Of a stretch of DNA of 13,386 nucleotides, positions 1 through 7,119 are shown one piece after another. The stretch is from positions 1 to 13,386 of the forward strand of contig QMQC01000016.1 in NCBI GenBank assembly GCA_003648875.1, in the 5' to 3' direction. Below the pieces are notes generated by a model, which saw only the letters and a list, made by a program, of their open reading frames with translations, did no database searches and had not been told where the DNA came from. Made by a program: the position numbers and the translations under genes. This stretch comes from Actinomycetota bacterium. Lineage in GTDB: Bacteria; Actinomycetota; Acidimicrobiia; Spongiisociales; UBA5794. Numbering within the stretch: position 1 is the stretch's first letter; every line of letters starts with the position of its first letter.

Positions 1-648
1 GATGGGATCATCAGAGCTAAAGCCGATCTGCACGATGCTGGAGTCGCCCTGCTCGGAGATGTTCAGCAACTCCGCAAACACACCGTCGATGACCTCGGTT
101 GACGGTATCTCCTCGGATAGATCGAACAGCGTGTCGAGTGGGTACAGCATGAGCGGATCGATGATCTGCACAGAGGTGACATCGTTCGAAACGACACCCT
201 CGGGAAGATCGAATCGCGCCACGCGCACATTGGGGTTGGCAGGCCCACCTTCGATCGTCCGCGACTCTGTTGTCAGGGTCCACGTTCGGGGATATATGAA
301 GTCGAGATCCTCGTTCGGAAACTGCTGGACCCTGCGGAACGTGAAGATCTCGATCGGTGGCACTCCCGAGGTTGGAGCGAGAGAGATGAGCTCGTACTCG
401 ATCGCAAACGTCGAATCGGTCCCGATCACCGATCTGGGCACAAGTGCAGTGGAAGCGATCAGCACTTCATCAGGATCAATGAAGTACTCCGCCTTCGGCA
501 ACGTTGTCGATGACACATTCTCGGGTGGTAACGATGTTGCGTCCTCGTCTGTGCGCACCTCCTCGATGACGCGCACGCCGATACCGGCTGCTGCAAGCGC
601 CCCGATGAGGAACGCCACAACAATGAGTGGAATATTCCGACCGTTCAC
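1..648 (-). CDS. Membrane-anchored protein of unknown function, C-terminus cut by the window edge
   Basis: An open minus-strand frame covers this stretch with no stop, so the protein continues past the left edge; 216 residues are visible. From the favoured GTG start it has a 4-6 residue polar N-terminus, one hydrophobic segment (about residues 5-24, rich in Ile, Leu, Val and Ala) and then a long soluble part with mixed beta-type sequence, such as ALVPRSVIGTDSTFAIEYEL and DPLMLYPLDTLFDLSEEIP. This suggests a single-pass protein with a large domain, probably extracytoplasmic. I do not recognise a family. The same strand's other frames give Cys- and Arg-rich nonsense and the plus-strand frame across it is a Ser/Thr-rich shadow, so this frame is the coding one. 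The start is uncertain. GTG at 648-646 overlaps the stop of a 13-codon mini-ORF as GTGA. An in-frame ATG at 744-742 would add 32 residues but would overlap the divergent gene's start. Confidence 0.7.
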   Translation of the reverse strand, partial: MNGRNIPLIVVAFLIGALAAAGIGVRVIEEVRTDEDATSLPPENVSSTTLPKAEYFIDPDEVLIASTALVPRSVIGTDSTFAIEYELISLAPTSGVPPIEIFTFRRVQQFPNEDLDFIYPRTWTLTTESRTIEGGPANPNVRVARFDLPEGVVSNDVTSVQIIDPLMLYPLDTLFDLSEEIPSTEVIDGVFAELLNISEQGDSSIVQIGFSSDDPI

Positions 649-686
649 GACGCTCGAGGGTACGCCGATCGCTCGTCCATGTGCAT
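645..686 (-). other. Possible coupled leader mini-ORF (13 codons)
   Basis: On the minus strand a strong Shine-Dalgarno sequence, GGAGGAGG (698-691), sits 4 nt before ATG 686 and 10 nt before ATG 680. That frame encodes MHMDERSAYPRAS and stops at TGA (647-645). The stop overlaps the GTG (648-646) that opens the downstream membrane protein in the -1 frame. The mini-ORF could feed ribosomes to the downstream start by termination-reinitiation. Alternatively, a one-base indel (real or an assembly error) may have split the true N-terminus, because the strong ribosome binding site otherwise has no in-frame start for the long gene. Confidence 0.35.
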
Positions 687-690
687 CCCG

Positions 691-698
691 CCTCCTCC
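691..698 (-). promoter_or_regulatory. Strong ribosome binding site GGAGGAGG
   Basis: The minus-strand sequence GGAGGAGG is a near-ideal Shine-Dalgarno sequence, 4 nt from ATG 686. It is the only good ribosome binding site ahead of the left-edge membrane gene, yet it serves a frame that closes after 13 codons. Confidence 0.5.
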
Positions 699-726
699 AT
701 GCGGTAGCGAGTCGGCCGAGTTCCGA

Positions 727-738
727 TAGTGTGACGCC
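727..738 (+). promoter_or_regulatory. -10 box of a leaderless promoter (TAGTGT plus 6 nt)
   Basis: TAGTGT at 727-732 matches TANNNT and ends 6 nt before ATG 739, so transcription would start at or next to the A of the start codon. No Shine-Dalgarno sequence precedes this ATG. No convincing -35 box is visible. Confidence 0.45.
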
Positions 739-1185
739 ATGCATGAGCTCGTAGGCACCTGGAAACTCATCCATTGGACCGTTGAGATGGAGGGCGGACG
801 TGTCATCAGGCCATTTCGAGGAAGGGCAACCGGTCTTCTCACCTACACGGACGAAGGGCGAATGATCGCCTCGCTGATGAAGACGGATCGTGACGCCATC
901 GGAACTCGATCATTCGCCGAAGCAAAAGCGCTTGAGCGGGCATCGGCTGCAGCCGGATACCTGTCCTACGCGGGTTCATTCGAGGTCATTGGAAGCCAGG
1001 TCCATCATCACGTCGAGCTGAGCCTCTTCCCCGATTGGGTCGGCGGTACCCAGATACGCAACATCGAGTGGTTCACGAACGAGGACGGCACCGTCGATCT
1101 CGAGCTGTCGACAGCACATGAACCGGACGAGCGCTCCGCGGTCAACAGGCTTCGGTGGCACCGCATCACAGAGGAGCGATCATGA
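739..1185 (+). CDS. Lipocalin-like domain protein
   Basis: The 148-residue protein opens with LVGTWKLIHWTVEMEGGRV and continues with GLLTYTDEGRMIASLMKTDR. This is the G-x-W then G-x-L-x-Y-x-x-D/E-G-x-M pattern of the lipocalin-like family Pfam calls Lipocalin_5, small beta-barrel proteins thought to bind hydrophobic ligands; few have a known substrate. Its length is normal and there is no signal peptide, so it is probably cytoplasmic. The start at ATG 739 lets the family signature begin at residue 4 and sits 6 nt after a -10-like box, which suggests a leaderless mRNA. The stop overlaps the start of the aldehyde dehydrogenase as ATGA, so the two are almost certainly co-transcribed and translationally coupled. 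A ligand-binding or hydratase-like partner of the dehydrogenase is possible but unproven. Confidence 0.85.
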   Translation: MHELVGTWKLIHWTVEMEGGRVIRPFRGRATGLLTYTDEGRMIASLMKTDRDAIGTRSFAEAKALERASAAAGYLSYAGSFEVIGSQVHHHVELSLFPDWVGGTQIRNIEWFTNEDGTVDLELSTAHEPDERSAVNRLRWHRITEERS

Positions 1186-2690
1186 CGAAGACCCTCGCAG
1201 ACTGGACAGAGGCTGCCGCTGCAGTCACCGCACCTCACCAGATGTTGATCAACGGTGAGCACATCGATGCACGATCAGGTGAGCGGTTTGCGGCCACCAA
1301 TCCGGCAACAGGCACCACGATCACAGAGGTGGCGTTGGGCGATGCCGCAGACATAGACACTGCCGTGAGGTCCGCACGGACGGCCTTTGAAGACGGACGA
1401 TGGTCCCAACGCTCACCAAGAGACCGCGGCCAGGCACTCATTCGTCTTGCAGAACTGATCCACGCAAATGCTGACGAGCTCCAGCTACTGGAGACTCTTG
1501 ATGTCGGCAAGCCGATCCGCTACTCGGGTCGCGTCGATGTGAACCAGGCAGCACACACATATGCTTGGTACGGCGAAGCCGCAGACAAGCTCTACGGAGA
1601 GATCGCACCAACCGGCCCGAGTGCCCTCGGTCTGATCACACGTGAGCCGCTTGGCGTCGTCGGAGCGGTGACACCTTGGAACTTCCCCATGATGATGAAC
1701 TCGTGGAAGCTCGCACCTGCTCTCCTGGCTGGCAACTCGGTCGTTCTCAAACCTGCGGAGCAGTCACCCCTCACAGCGATTCGTATCGGCGAGATTGCCC
1801 TCGAGGCCGGCATTCCGCCAGGTGTGCTCAATGTCGTTCCCGGTTACGGTGAGACTGCGGGTCGTGCGTTGGGACTCCACCCACTCGTCGACGGCATCAC
1901 GTTCACCGGCTCGACCAAGGTCGGAAAGCTGTTTCTCGAATACTCGGGAAGGTCGAACATGAAGCGGGTCTCCGCAGAGACCGGCGGCAAGACCCCGAAC
2001 ATCATCTTCGCCGATGCTCCGGATCTCGACTTTGCAGTCGGTGCGGTCGGCTTCTCGATCTTCTGGAACACAGGGGAAATGTGCATCGCAGGTTCGAGGC
2101 TCCTCGTGGAGAGATCGATCTACGACGAGGTCGTCGAACGGGTCGCGGATTCAGCAGAGTCGTGGAGTCCGGGGAACCCCCTCGACCCGGCAACCAAGGC
2201 GGGACCCGTGGTTGACGACGTCCAGCTGGAGATGATCATGGGCTACATCGAGCGCGGCTCCGACGAAGGCGCTCGTCTTGTCGCTGGTGGAAACCGGATG
2301 CATACCGAAACGGGTGGGTACTTCGTCGAGCCGACCGTGTTCGCAGATGTCGACAACGACATGGAGATCGCAAGAGACGAGATCTTCGGCCCGGTTCTGG
2401 GCATCATCCCGTTCGACGACCAGGAAGAGGCCCTTGCAATCGCCAACGACACACGATATGGGCTGTCTGCGGCCGTATGGACCTCGAACCTCGGAAGGGC
2501 TCACACGATGGCTGCAGGCCTGAAGGCGGGGACCGTGTGGGTCAACAACTTCGACACATCTGACATCACGGCACCCTTTGGCGGGTACAAGGAGTCAGGC
2601 TGCGGTGGCAAGGACAAGTCCCGCCATGCTCTCGACAAGTACACGCACATCAAGACGACGTGGATCAACCTCGGCCGCGGGGGCATCTGA
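1182..2690 (+). CDS. NAD(P)-dependent aldehyde dehydrogenase, PuuC-like
   Basis: This 502-residue protein is a full-length ALDH superfamily enzyme that oxidises an aldehyde to a carboxylate. Visible motifs are TPWNFP (Asn167), VLKPAEQSP (Lys190, cofactor binding), FTGSTKVGK (242-249), the general base Glu266 in AETGGKTPN, the nucleophile Cys301 in NTGEMCIAGSR, and EIFGP (Glu400). The C-terminal part (FGGYKESGCGGKDKSRHALD, then KTTWINL) closely resembles E. coli PuuC, the gamma-glutamyl-gamma-aminobutyraldehyde dehydrogenase of putrescine breakdown. The related betaine-aldehyde and other omega-amino aldehyde enzymes are alternatives. No other putrescine genes are visible, so the substrate is open. 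I chose ATG 1182, with GAGGAG 5 nt upstream, over ATG 1155, which lies inside the preceding gene. The 4-nt overlap indicates coupling with the lipocalin-like gene. Confidence 0.92.
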   Translation: MTKTLADWTEAAAAVTAPHQMLINGEHIDARSGERFAATNPATGTTITEVALGDAADIDTAVRSARTAFEDGRWSQRSPRDRGQALIRLAELIHANADELQLLETLDVGKPIRYSGRVDVNQAAHTYAWYGEAADKLYGEIAPTGPSALGLITREPLGVVGAVTPWNFPMMMNSWKLAPALLAGNSVVLKPAEQSPLTAIRIGEIALEAGIPPGVLNVVPGYGETAGRALGLHPLVDGITFTGSTKVGKLFLEYSGRSNMKRVSAETGGKTPNIIFADAPDLDFAVGAVGFSIFWNTGEMCIAGSRLLVERSIYDEVVERVADSAESWSPGNPLDPATKAGPVVDDVQLEMIMGYIERGSDEGARLVAGGNRMHTETGGYFVEPTVFADVDNDMEIARDEIFGPVLGIIPFDDQEEALAIANDTRYGLSAAVWTSNLGRAHTMAAGLKAGTVWVNNFDTSDITAPFGGYKESGCGGKDKSRHALDKYTHIKTTWINLGRGGI

Positions 2691-2717
2691 ACACAAGTCG
2701 CTTCCCATCACCGATAA

Positions 2718-2734
2718 AATCAGATAATCTGATT
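2718..2734. promoter_or_regulatory. Perfect 17-bp operator palindrome with embedded -10 box (vapBC)
   Basis: AATCAGAT, a single A, then ATCTGATT form perfect 8-bp inverted arms ending 2 nt before the antitoxin ATG at 2737. Inside it TAATCT (2725-2730) matches a TANNNT -10 box, exactly 6 nt before the ATG. TTCCCA (2702-2707), 17 nt further upstream, is a weak -35. The layout fits a leaderless promoter that antitoxin or toxin-antitoxin complex would block by binding the palindrome, the usual autoregulation of VapBC and Phd-type pairs. Confidence 0.75.
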
Positions 2735-2736
2735 CC

Positions 2737-2979
2737 ATGTCGGACGTAACTGCAACCGAAGCAGCCAGAAACTTCTCAGATCTCCTCGACAATGTCGAAC
2801 ACGGCGGCGAGAGCTACACGATCGTGCGCCGCGGTCGGGCGGTGGCTCACCTTGAGCCAGTAGGCCGTGGACGAGGGGACGCTGCAAAGGAAGTTCTTCG
2901 GCGACATAGACCAGACAAGGATTGGTCTGGCGACCTGGACGATGTTCGATCGATGCTCGAGATCGACGAGAGACCGTGA
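2737..2979 (+). CDS. vapB: Type II antitoxin, Phd/YefM (VapB) family
   Basis: The 80-residue protein begins MSDVTATEAARNFSDLLDNV and continues GGESYTIVRRGRAVAHLEPV. This is the classic N-terminal DNA-binding fold of Phd/YefM prevent-host-death antitoxins, which bind their own operator as dimers. The C-terminal half (about 45-80, ending KDWSGDLDDVRSMLEIDERP) is charged and would wrap around the toxin. It has no Shine-Dalgarno sequence, and the operator palindrome and -10 box lie immediately upstream, so leaderless translation is likely. Its stop overlaps the toxin start as GTGA, giving a coupled two-gene operon. Family assignment is firm; the symbol reflects pairing with a PIN toxin. Confidence 0.9.
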   Translation: MSDVTATEAARNFSDLLDNVEHGGESYTIVRRGRAVAHLEPVGRGRGDAAKEVLRRHRPDKDWSGDLDDVRSMLEIDERP

Positions 2980-3374
2980 GCCTTCTGCTCCTGGATACGA
3001 CATTCCTCGTCGACGCGGAACGCGGAGATGTCGCGCTCGACGATGTCATAGACGACGAGGATGAGGTGGCTGTCGCCGCGATATCGGTTGCAGAGCTGCT
3101 TGTCGGGGTGAAACTCTCTTCAGGGAAGCGTCGTCGCACACGTCAGGCCTATGCAGACGACATCATCGACTCACTGCGGATCATCCCCTATGACACGGCA
3201 ATTGCACGTGAGCATGCTGACCTCCTCGCAGCGGTTCGAAAGATCGGTCGGCCCCGTGGTGCCCATGATCTCATCATCGCCGCCACCGCTCGAGCGACGA
3301 ACCGTGCCATAGTCACATCAGATACAGGAGCCTTCACCGATCTCCCCGGTGTCGCCATCTTGAGACACCGGTGA
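2976..3374 (+). CDS. vapC: PIN-domain ribonuclease toxin, VapC family
   Basis: This 132-residue single-domain PIN protein has the expected acidic catalytic residues: Asp7 in LLLLDTTFLVD, Glu40 in SVAELLVG, Asp98 in GAHDLIIAATA and Asp116 in TSDTGAF. VapC toxins use these to hold Mg2+ and cleave RNA, often tRNA or rRNA. The target cannot be read from the sequence. I chose GTG 2976, which overlaps the antitoxin stop and places the first catalytic Asp at residue 7 as in the family. A longer frame starting at 2922 lies inside the antitoxin gene. The length is typical and no active-site residue is missing, so the toxin looks functional. An acidic patch (DDVIDDEDE, about 22-30) follows the first strand. 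Confidence 0.93.
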   Translation: MSLLLLDTTFLVDAERGDVALDDVIDDEDEVAVAAISVAELLVGVKLSSGKRRRTRQAYADDIIDSLRIIPYDTAIAREHADLLAAVRKIGRPRGAHDLIIAATARATNRAIVTSDTGAFTDLPGVAILRHR

Positions 3375-3434
3375 CCAGCGATGTATCTCGCGCCAAGACA
3401 TCGGCCCGGCCAACAATCCGGACAAAGGGGCGAG

Positions 3435-3971
3435 CTACGCCTCGATCTTCACGAAGCCCCGGTCGAGCCACACGAGGGGTGGAGTGGTTTCGTCGGTCAC
3501 GACGGATTCCATGACTTCGCCGTAGATCACCCAGTGGTCACCAACCTCCGTGCGGTCGATCGTGACGCACTCGAAGTGGGCCAACGCATTGGCGAGGACC
3601 GGTCCCGAACCTGGTGTGGTTGCTTCGTACCGTTCCGACCCGGCAAACTTGTCAGCACCACGGGTTGCGAAGCGCACCGCGTCATCCTCGGTTCCCTCTC
3701 CCATGACATTGACCGTGAATCCATCCGCATCGAGCATCGGCTGAAGTGACCCGGTTGCCTTGTCGACACAGACAAGAACGATCGCTGGATCCGCTGACAC
3801 CGACATGAAGGCTGACACCGTCAACCCGATCGGCCCGTCGTCCCCCGGTGCGGTCACGATCGTGACAGTCGCGGCGACTCTCGACATCACGTTCTTGAAC
3901 TCCTCTGCAGAAACAGTCACCTGAACCTCATCATTCGCATCAGGGGCCGCCATCATATCCCGGGTCACCAT
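3435..3971 (-). CDS. Flavin reductase (FMN-binding, HpaC-like)
   Basis: The protein (178 residues from ATG 3971) carries the hallmarks of the flavin reductase domain: VAATVTIVTAPGDDGPIGLT, then SAFMSVSADPAIVLVCVDK, a mid-region FTVNVMG, and C-terminal DHWVIYGEV followed by PLVWLDRGFVKIE. Such enzymes use NAD(P)H to reduce FMN or FAD, usually for a two-component monooxygenase, though some members only bind flavin or heme-like ligands. No monooxygenase partner is visible. The start is unsure: GTG 3974, ATG 3971, ATG 3956 and ATG 3953 are all in frame and none has a good Shine-Dalgarno sequence. The first two lie inside a perfect inverted repeat. It is divergent from the HMG-CoA lyase gene, with about 40 nt between them, and convergent with vapC. 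Confidence 0.87.
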   Translation of the reverse strand: MVTRDMMAAPDANDEVQVTVSAEEFKNVMSRVAATVTIVTAPGDDGPIGLTVSAFMSVSADPAIVLVCVDKATGSLQPMLDADGFTVNVMGEGTEDDAVRFATRGADKFAGSERYEATTPGSGPVLANALAHFECVTIDRTEVGDHWVIYGEVMESVVTDETTPPLVWLDRGFVKIEA

Positions 3972-3988
3972 CACAAGTGACCCGGGAT
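3957..3988. promoter_or_regulatory. 12-bp perfect inverted repeat between divergent genes, probable operator
   Basis: ATCCCGGGTCAC (3957-3968) is repeated perfectly inverted as GTGACCCGGGAT (3977-3988), with an 8-nt centre. It covers the candidate start codons of the flavin reductase (minus) and ends next to TAGCCT (3989-3994), a possible -10 for the HMG-CoA lyase gene (plus). It could be the binding site of a dimeric repressor controlling both genes, or an mRNA hairpin over the flavin reductase start. It lacks the T-run of a terminator. Confidence 0.55.
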
Positions 3989-4013
3989 TAGCCTGCGAGA
4001 GACAAGGAGAGCA

Positions 4014-4919
4014 ATGACCGAACGAGTGCAGATAGTCGAAGTCGGTCCGAGAGACGGACTACAGAACGAATCGGTGATCCTGTCGACGGAGCACAAGATC
4101 GACATGATCCTGCGGCTCGCCGGAGCCGGCCTCACCCGGATCGAAACGGTGTCATTCGCTCACCCGGACAAGGTCCCCCAGATGGCTGACGCCGAAGCGG
4201 TCATGGAGGGCCTCCCGCAACGAGACGACATCAGTTACATCGGGTTGATCCTCAACTGGCGCGGGTGGAGGAGGGCCGTTGACACCGCCGTCGACGAGAG
4301 CAACATGAACGTGTCCGCGTCGAACACGTTCAACCAGAGAAATCAGGGATCGAATACGGACGAAACCATCGACGTGCTCGGACAGGTCGTACGCGATGCG
4401 TCGGCTGCCGGCATCCCCGTCACTGCAACCATCGCAACATCGTGGGGGTGTCCGTTTGAAGGTGAGATTCCAATCGAACGGCTTGTCCTGGTGGCCAACG
4501 CAGTCTCCGAGACAGGTGTGTCCGAGATTGCACTCGCGGACACGATCGGCGTCGCTGACCCATGGTCCGTCACCGAACGGATCAACGCAGTGAGGCAATC
4601 AGTCGACGACATCCCCTTGCGGGCACATTTTCACAACACCCGCAACACAGGAATCGCAAACGCCTATGCGGCTGTCCTGGCAGGCGTCACAACGCTGGAC
4701 TCGTCCGTTGGCGGACTCGGTGGCTGTCCGTTTGCACCAAATGCAACAGGGAACATCCCAACCGACGACCTGGTCTACATGCTCGAGCGGGCGGGAATCG
4801 CGACCGGAGTGTCCCTAGAGGAGATCATCGCCGTGTCCCGCTTCATGGAACCACTCGTGGGGAAACCACTCGAAGCGATGATGCCAAAGGCGGGCGTCTT
4901 CCCCCAGCCCCCGTCCTGA
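4014..4919 (+). CDS. mvaB: Hydroxymethylglutaryl-CoA lyase
   Basis: This 301-residue TIM-barrel enzyme of the HMGL-like family cleaves 3-hydroxy-3-methylglutaryl-CoA to acetyl-CoA and acetoacetate, the last step of leucine breakdown. The N-terminal VEVGPRDGLQNE holds Arg13 and Asp14, and RIETVSFAHPDKVPQMAD holds Glu44. The metal ligands His205 and His207 are in RAHFHNTRNTG. The signature loop GGLGGCPFAPNATGN contains catalytic Cys238 and Asn247. The GGCPFAP loop separates it from isopropylmalate and homocitrate synthases. AAGGAGA (4004-4010) is a good ribosome binding site 3 nt before the ATG. No other leucine-degradation genes are in the window, so it may stand alone; the divergent flavin reductase may share its regulation. 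Confidence 0.93.
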   Translation: MTERVQIVEVGPRDGLQNESVILSTEHKIDMILRLAGAGLTRIETVSFAHPDKVPQMADAEAVMEGLPQRDDISYIGLILNWRGWRRAVDTAVDESNMNVSASNTFNQRNQGSNTDETIDVLGQVVRDASAAGIPVTATIATSWGCPFEGEIPIERLVLVANAVSETGVSEIALADTIGVADPWSVTERINAVRQSVDDIPLRAHFHNTRNTGIANAYAAVLAGVTTLDSSVGGLGGCPFAPNATGNIPTDDLVYMLERAGIATGVSLEEIIAVSRFMEPLVGKPLEAMMPKAGVFPQPPS

Positions 4920-4940
4920 CACCTGACATCTGGCATCTGT

Positions 4941-5741
4941 CTACGCCCCGCGGGAGAACCACTTTGCGAATGCGGTGGCCACAAGACCTGCAAGCACAGG
5001 GCTGACCATCCAGAAGCCTGCGACTCCACCCATCACAGCAGCCCACATGACGAATGCACCTGCTGCCTTTCTCGCAAGATCGACTCTTCCCTCATGAATG
5101 GGGCCGGTTCGTGCATCGGTTGGTGAAATGACCGATCTTGGCCGCATCGCAAGCATCATCACAACGCCAGCCACCGCCGCGAGCACGTAGGCCTCCTGGG
5201 TGATCACGACGTCTTGTGGTTCTGACACGTAGACCGCAACCCCGACACCGGCGATCAGTGACACGAGAGCCACGTACTTCAATCGACCTACCTCGGGTGC
5301 GGTCCACAACCAGATCGACATCGTGAGTGCCACGATCCACAGCTCGGGTGTCGAGCCTGCTGCGAAACCGAGAAGGGCAAAGGCCACGACATCGATCCGG
5401 GTGACCGCAGCTCCGATGGTTCCGGCGATCAGACGGATTCCGATGAGCGTGACAGCCGATGCCAACGCCGACGGTAGATCAAAGACCGATGCCGCAAAGG
5501 CGATGGGCATCGACCATGCTGCAACATTGGGTCGATCGGGGTCGAGCTCCCTGCCAACCGCCCACGCAATGAAGACGACGATCCCTGCGATCAGCGCATC
5601 GGCTGGCTCCCTCTCCGTCGCAACCGCGAAGGCCGCATATCCTGCCGCACTGAGAGCCATACCAGCGACCGCAATGCGATGCGAGGGCAGATCGGGCTGG
5701 AGCGATCTCCCGATGCCTGTGAAGGACGTGAAATGGGCCAT
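4941..5741 (-). CDS. Polytopic integral membrane protein of unknown function
   Basis: The 266-residue protein from ATG 5741 has about eight or nine hydrophobic segments in succession, among them IAVAGMALSAAGYAAFAVA, ALIAGIVVFIAWAVG, VAFALLGFAAGS, YVALVSLIAGVGVAVYV and YVLAAVAGVVMMLAM. A short charged loop (RPRSVISPTDARTGPIHEGR) precedes the final hydrophobic pair. I see no transporter, kinase or protease motif and cannot name a family. ATG 5741 gives a short polar N-terminus before the first helix. An upstream in-frame ATG at 5816 would add 25 residues that do not look like coding sequence, and neither start has a clear ribosome binding site. The stop lies 21 nt from the convergent HMG-CoA lyase gene. 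Confidence 0.78.
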   Translation of the reverse strand: MAHFTSFTGIGRSLQPDLPSHRIAVAGMALSAAGYAAFAVATEREPADALIAGIVVFIAWAVGRELDPDRPNVAAWSMPIAFAASVFDLPSALASAVTLIGIRLIAGTIGAAVTRIDVVAFALLGFAAGSTPELWIVALTMSIWLWTAPEVGRLKYVALVSLIAGVGVAVYVSEPQDVVITQEAYVLAAVAGVVMMLAMRPRSVISPTDARTGPIHEGRVDLARKAAGAFVMWAAVMGGVAGFWMVSPVLAGLVATAFAKWFSRGA

Positions 5742-5881
5742 GGACCAGACGCTCAGGGGAGCTTGAATTGAGCCGGACGAAATTCGAACATGCGGGTAGG
5801 GTATCGAAGAGATCATGCATGGGTTGGGCCCAATGTCGCTGATGAGCGCGATTACTCCGCCTCAGGAGGTTCACGGGAGAT

Positions 5882-7111
5882 ATGGGAAAGAGAACTGGCG
5901 CTGGGAGACCGGTCTCCCAACCGAAAGTCAGGAAGACGCCGCTGTCGCTGTACAGCTCGCTCTGGCGTATCACACTCGCCGTTCTGATCGCTGGCGTGAT
6001 CCTCTTCGGTGCGACTGGCTTCTACTACTCGGGTGAGATCCGCGACGGTGCGTTCGTGCCGGCCGAGTCGTACGACCGCGAGTACGACCTCGAGATCACA
6101 GATGTCTCAGGGAACCGTGTTTCGATCACGGACACAGGATCCGATGGCCAAATCGGTCAACCAGGTGTCGAGGGCATCGAGTGGGCGGCTGGATATGTCC
6201 AGACCACCGAACTGGTGTCATCGACCGAGGGTGACAACGGCGATCGCACCGATGTCAGGATTGCAGCAGAGGGAGCGAACCCTCCACGAGTAGGAGCGTC
6301 GGTGCGCCTCGATCCCTACGCATACGCTGGTGACCCTGAACAAGCCTTTGGAATCCCGTTCGAGACCGTCAGCTACACAACGAACCTCGATAGCTTCCCT
6401 GCCTGGTACATAGATGGAGGCTCGAGTACCTGGGCCATCATCGTCCACGGCAAGGGAGCAGATCTCACGGAGAGCTTGCGCATCGTCCCGATCCTCCATG
6501 CGCTCGCCTATCCGATAATGGTCATCCACTATCGCAACGATCCCGGCCTCACAAAGGACCCATCCGGCTACTACCAGCACGGAGCGACCGAATGGGTGGA
6601 CGTCGCAGCCGCCGTCGCATATGCAGAGGACAACGGCTCAAGGGACCACCTTCTCGTCGGCTACTCGATGGGCGGTGCGATCGTGACGAGCTACCTGACA
6701 CAGTCACCGCTGAGGAACCGCACCAGGGGAGCGATTCTCGATTCGCCGTCTCTGAGCCTGGAAGATGTCGTGGACTTCCGAGCCGCGAGCACGAAGCTCC
6801 CACTAGTCGGCATCACCCTTCCGAAGCCGTTGACGAGTTTTTCAAAGTGGATCGTCACCTGGCGTTTCGATGTCAACTGGGAAGAGATGGACTTTCTCGC
6901 GCAGTCGAACGAACTACATGCTCCGATGCTCATATTCCATGGAACAAATGACGAATCGGTTCCACTGGCCACCAGCAAAGAGTTGGCGAACCTCCGTCCC
7001 GACATTGTCACGCTTGTGACCACTGAGGCCAGCCATGTTCGGTCGTGGAATGTTTCACCCGACGACTACAAGGATGCCATCGTCGAGTTCCTCCTGGCAA
7101 ACCCCAGCTAG
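5882..7111 (+). CDS. Membrane-anchored alpha/beta hydrolase
   Basis: The 409-residue protein has a basic N-terminus (1-20), one transmembrane segment at about 30-48 (ITLAVLIAGVILFGATGFYY), a beta-rich region without a clear family (about 60-165) and then an alpha/beta hydrolase core. In the core are the oxyanion-region HGKG (189-192), the nucleophile elbow GYSMGG with Ser262, the acid Asp357 in HGTNDESVP and His385 in EASHVRSW, so the triad looks complete. The hydrolase would act outside the membrane if the N-terminus is cytoplasmic. Substrate is unknown; esterase or peptidase-like activity is possible. The best start is ATG 5882, with GGGAG and AGGAGG upstream; an overlapping frame from 5815 is not coding. 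It ends 8 nt from the convergent glycerate kinase gene. Confidence 0.88.
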   Translation: MGKRTGAGRPVSQPKVRKTPLSLYSSLWRITLAVLIAGVILFGATGFYYSGEIRDGAFVPAESYDREYDLEITDVSGNRVSITDTGSDGQIGQPGVEGIEWAAGYVQTTELVSSTEGDNGDRTDVRIAAEGANPPRVGASVRLDPYAYAGDPEQAFGIPFETVSYTTNLDSFPAWYIDGGSSTWAIIVHGKGADLTESLRIVPILHALAYPIMVIHYRNDPGLTKDPSGYYQHGATEWVDVAAAVAYAEDNGSRDHLLVGYSMGGAIVTSYLTQSPLRNRTRGAILDSPSLSLEDVVDFRAASTKLPLVGITLPKPLTSFSKWIVTWRFDVNWEEMDFLAQSNELHAPMLIFHGTNDESVPLATSKELANLRPDIVTLVTTEASHVRSWNVSPDDYKDAIVEFLLANPS

Positions 7112-7119
7112 GTGTACGG

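Noticed and set aside
476..700. Minus-strand 74-codon frame beginning right at the strong ribosome binding site
   Set aside because: Its translation is Arg/Cys/His-rich and overlaps the better frame of the same strand; it reads as an out-of-frame shadow.
2..754. Long plus-strand open frame of 250 codons at the left edge
   Set aside because: It is Ser/Thr/Met-rich and lies antisense to the minus-strand membrane protein, whose translation has a clear hydrophobic helix and normal protein composition.
4920..4940. Terminator between the convergent HMG-CoA lyase and membrane protein genes
   Set aside because: The short gap has no stable stem followed by a T-run. The same holds for the 8-nt gap at 7112-7119.
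5824..5833. TTGGGCCCAA palindrome upstream of the alpha/beta hydrolase
   Set aside because: A 10-bp palindrome without extended arms, and not linked to a clear promoter; chance is likely.
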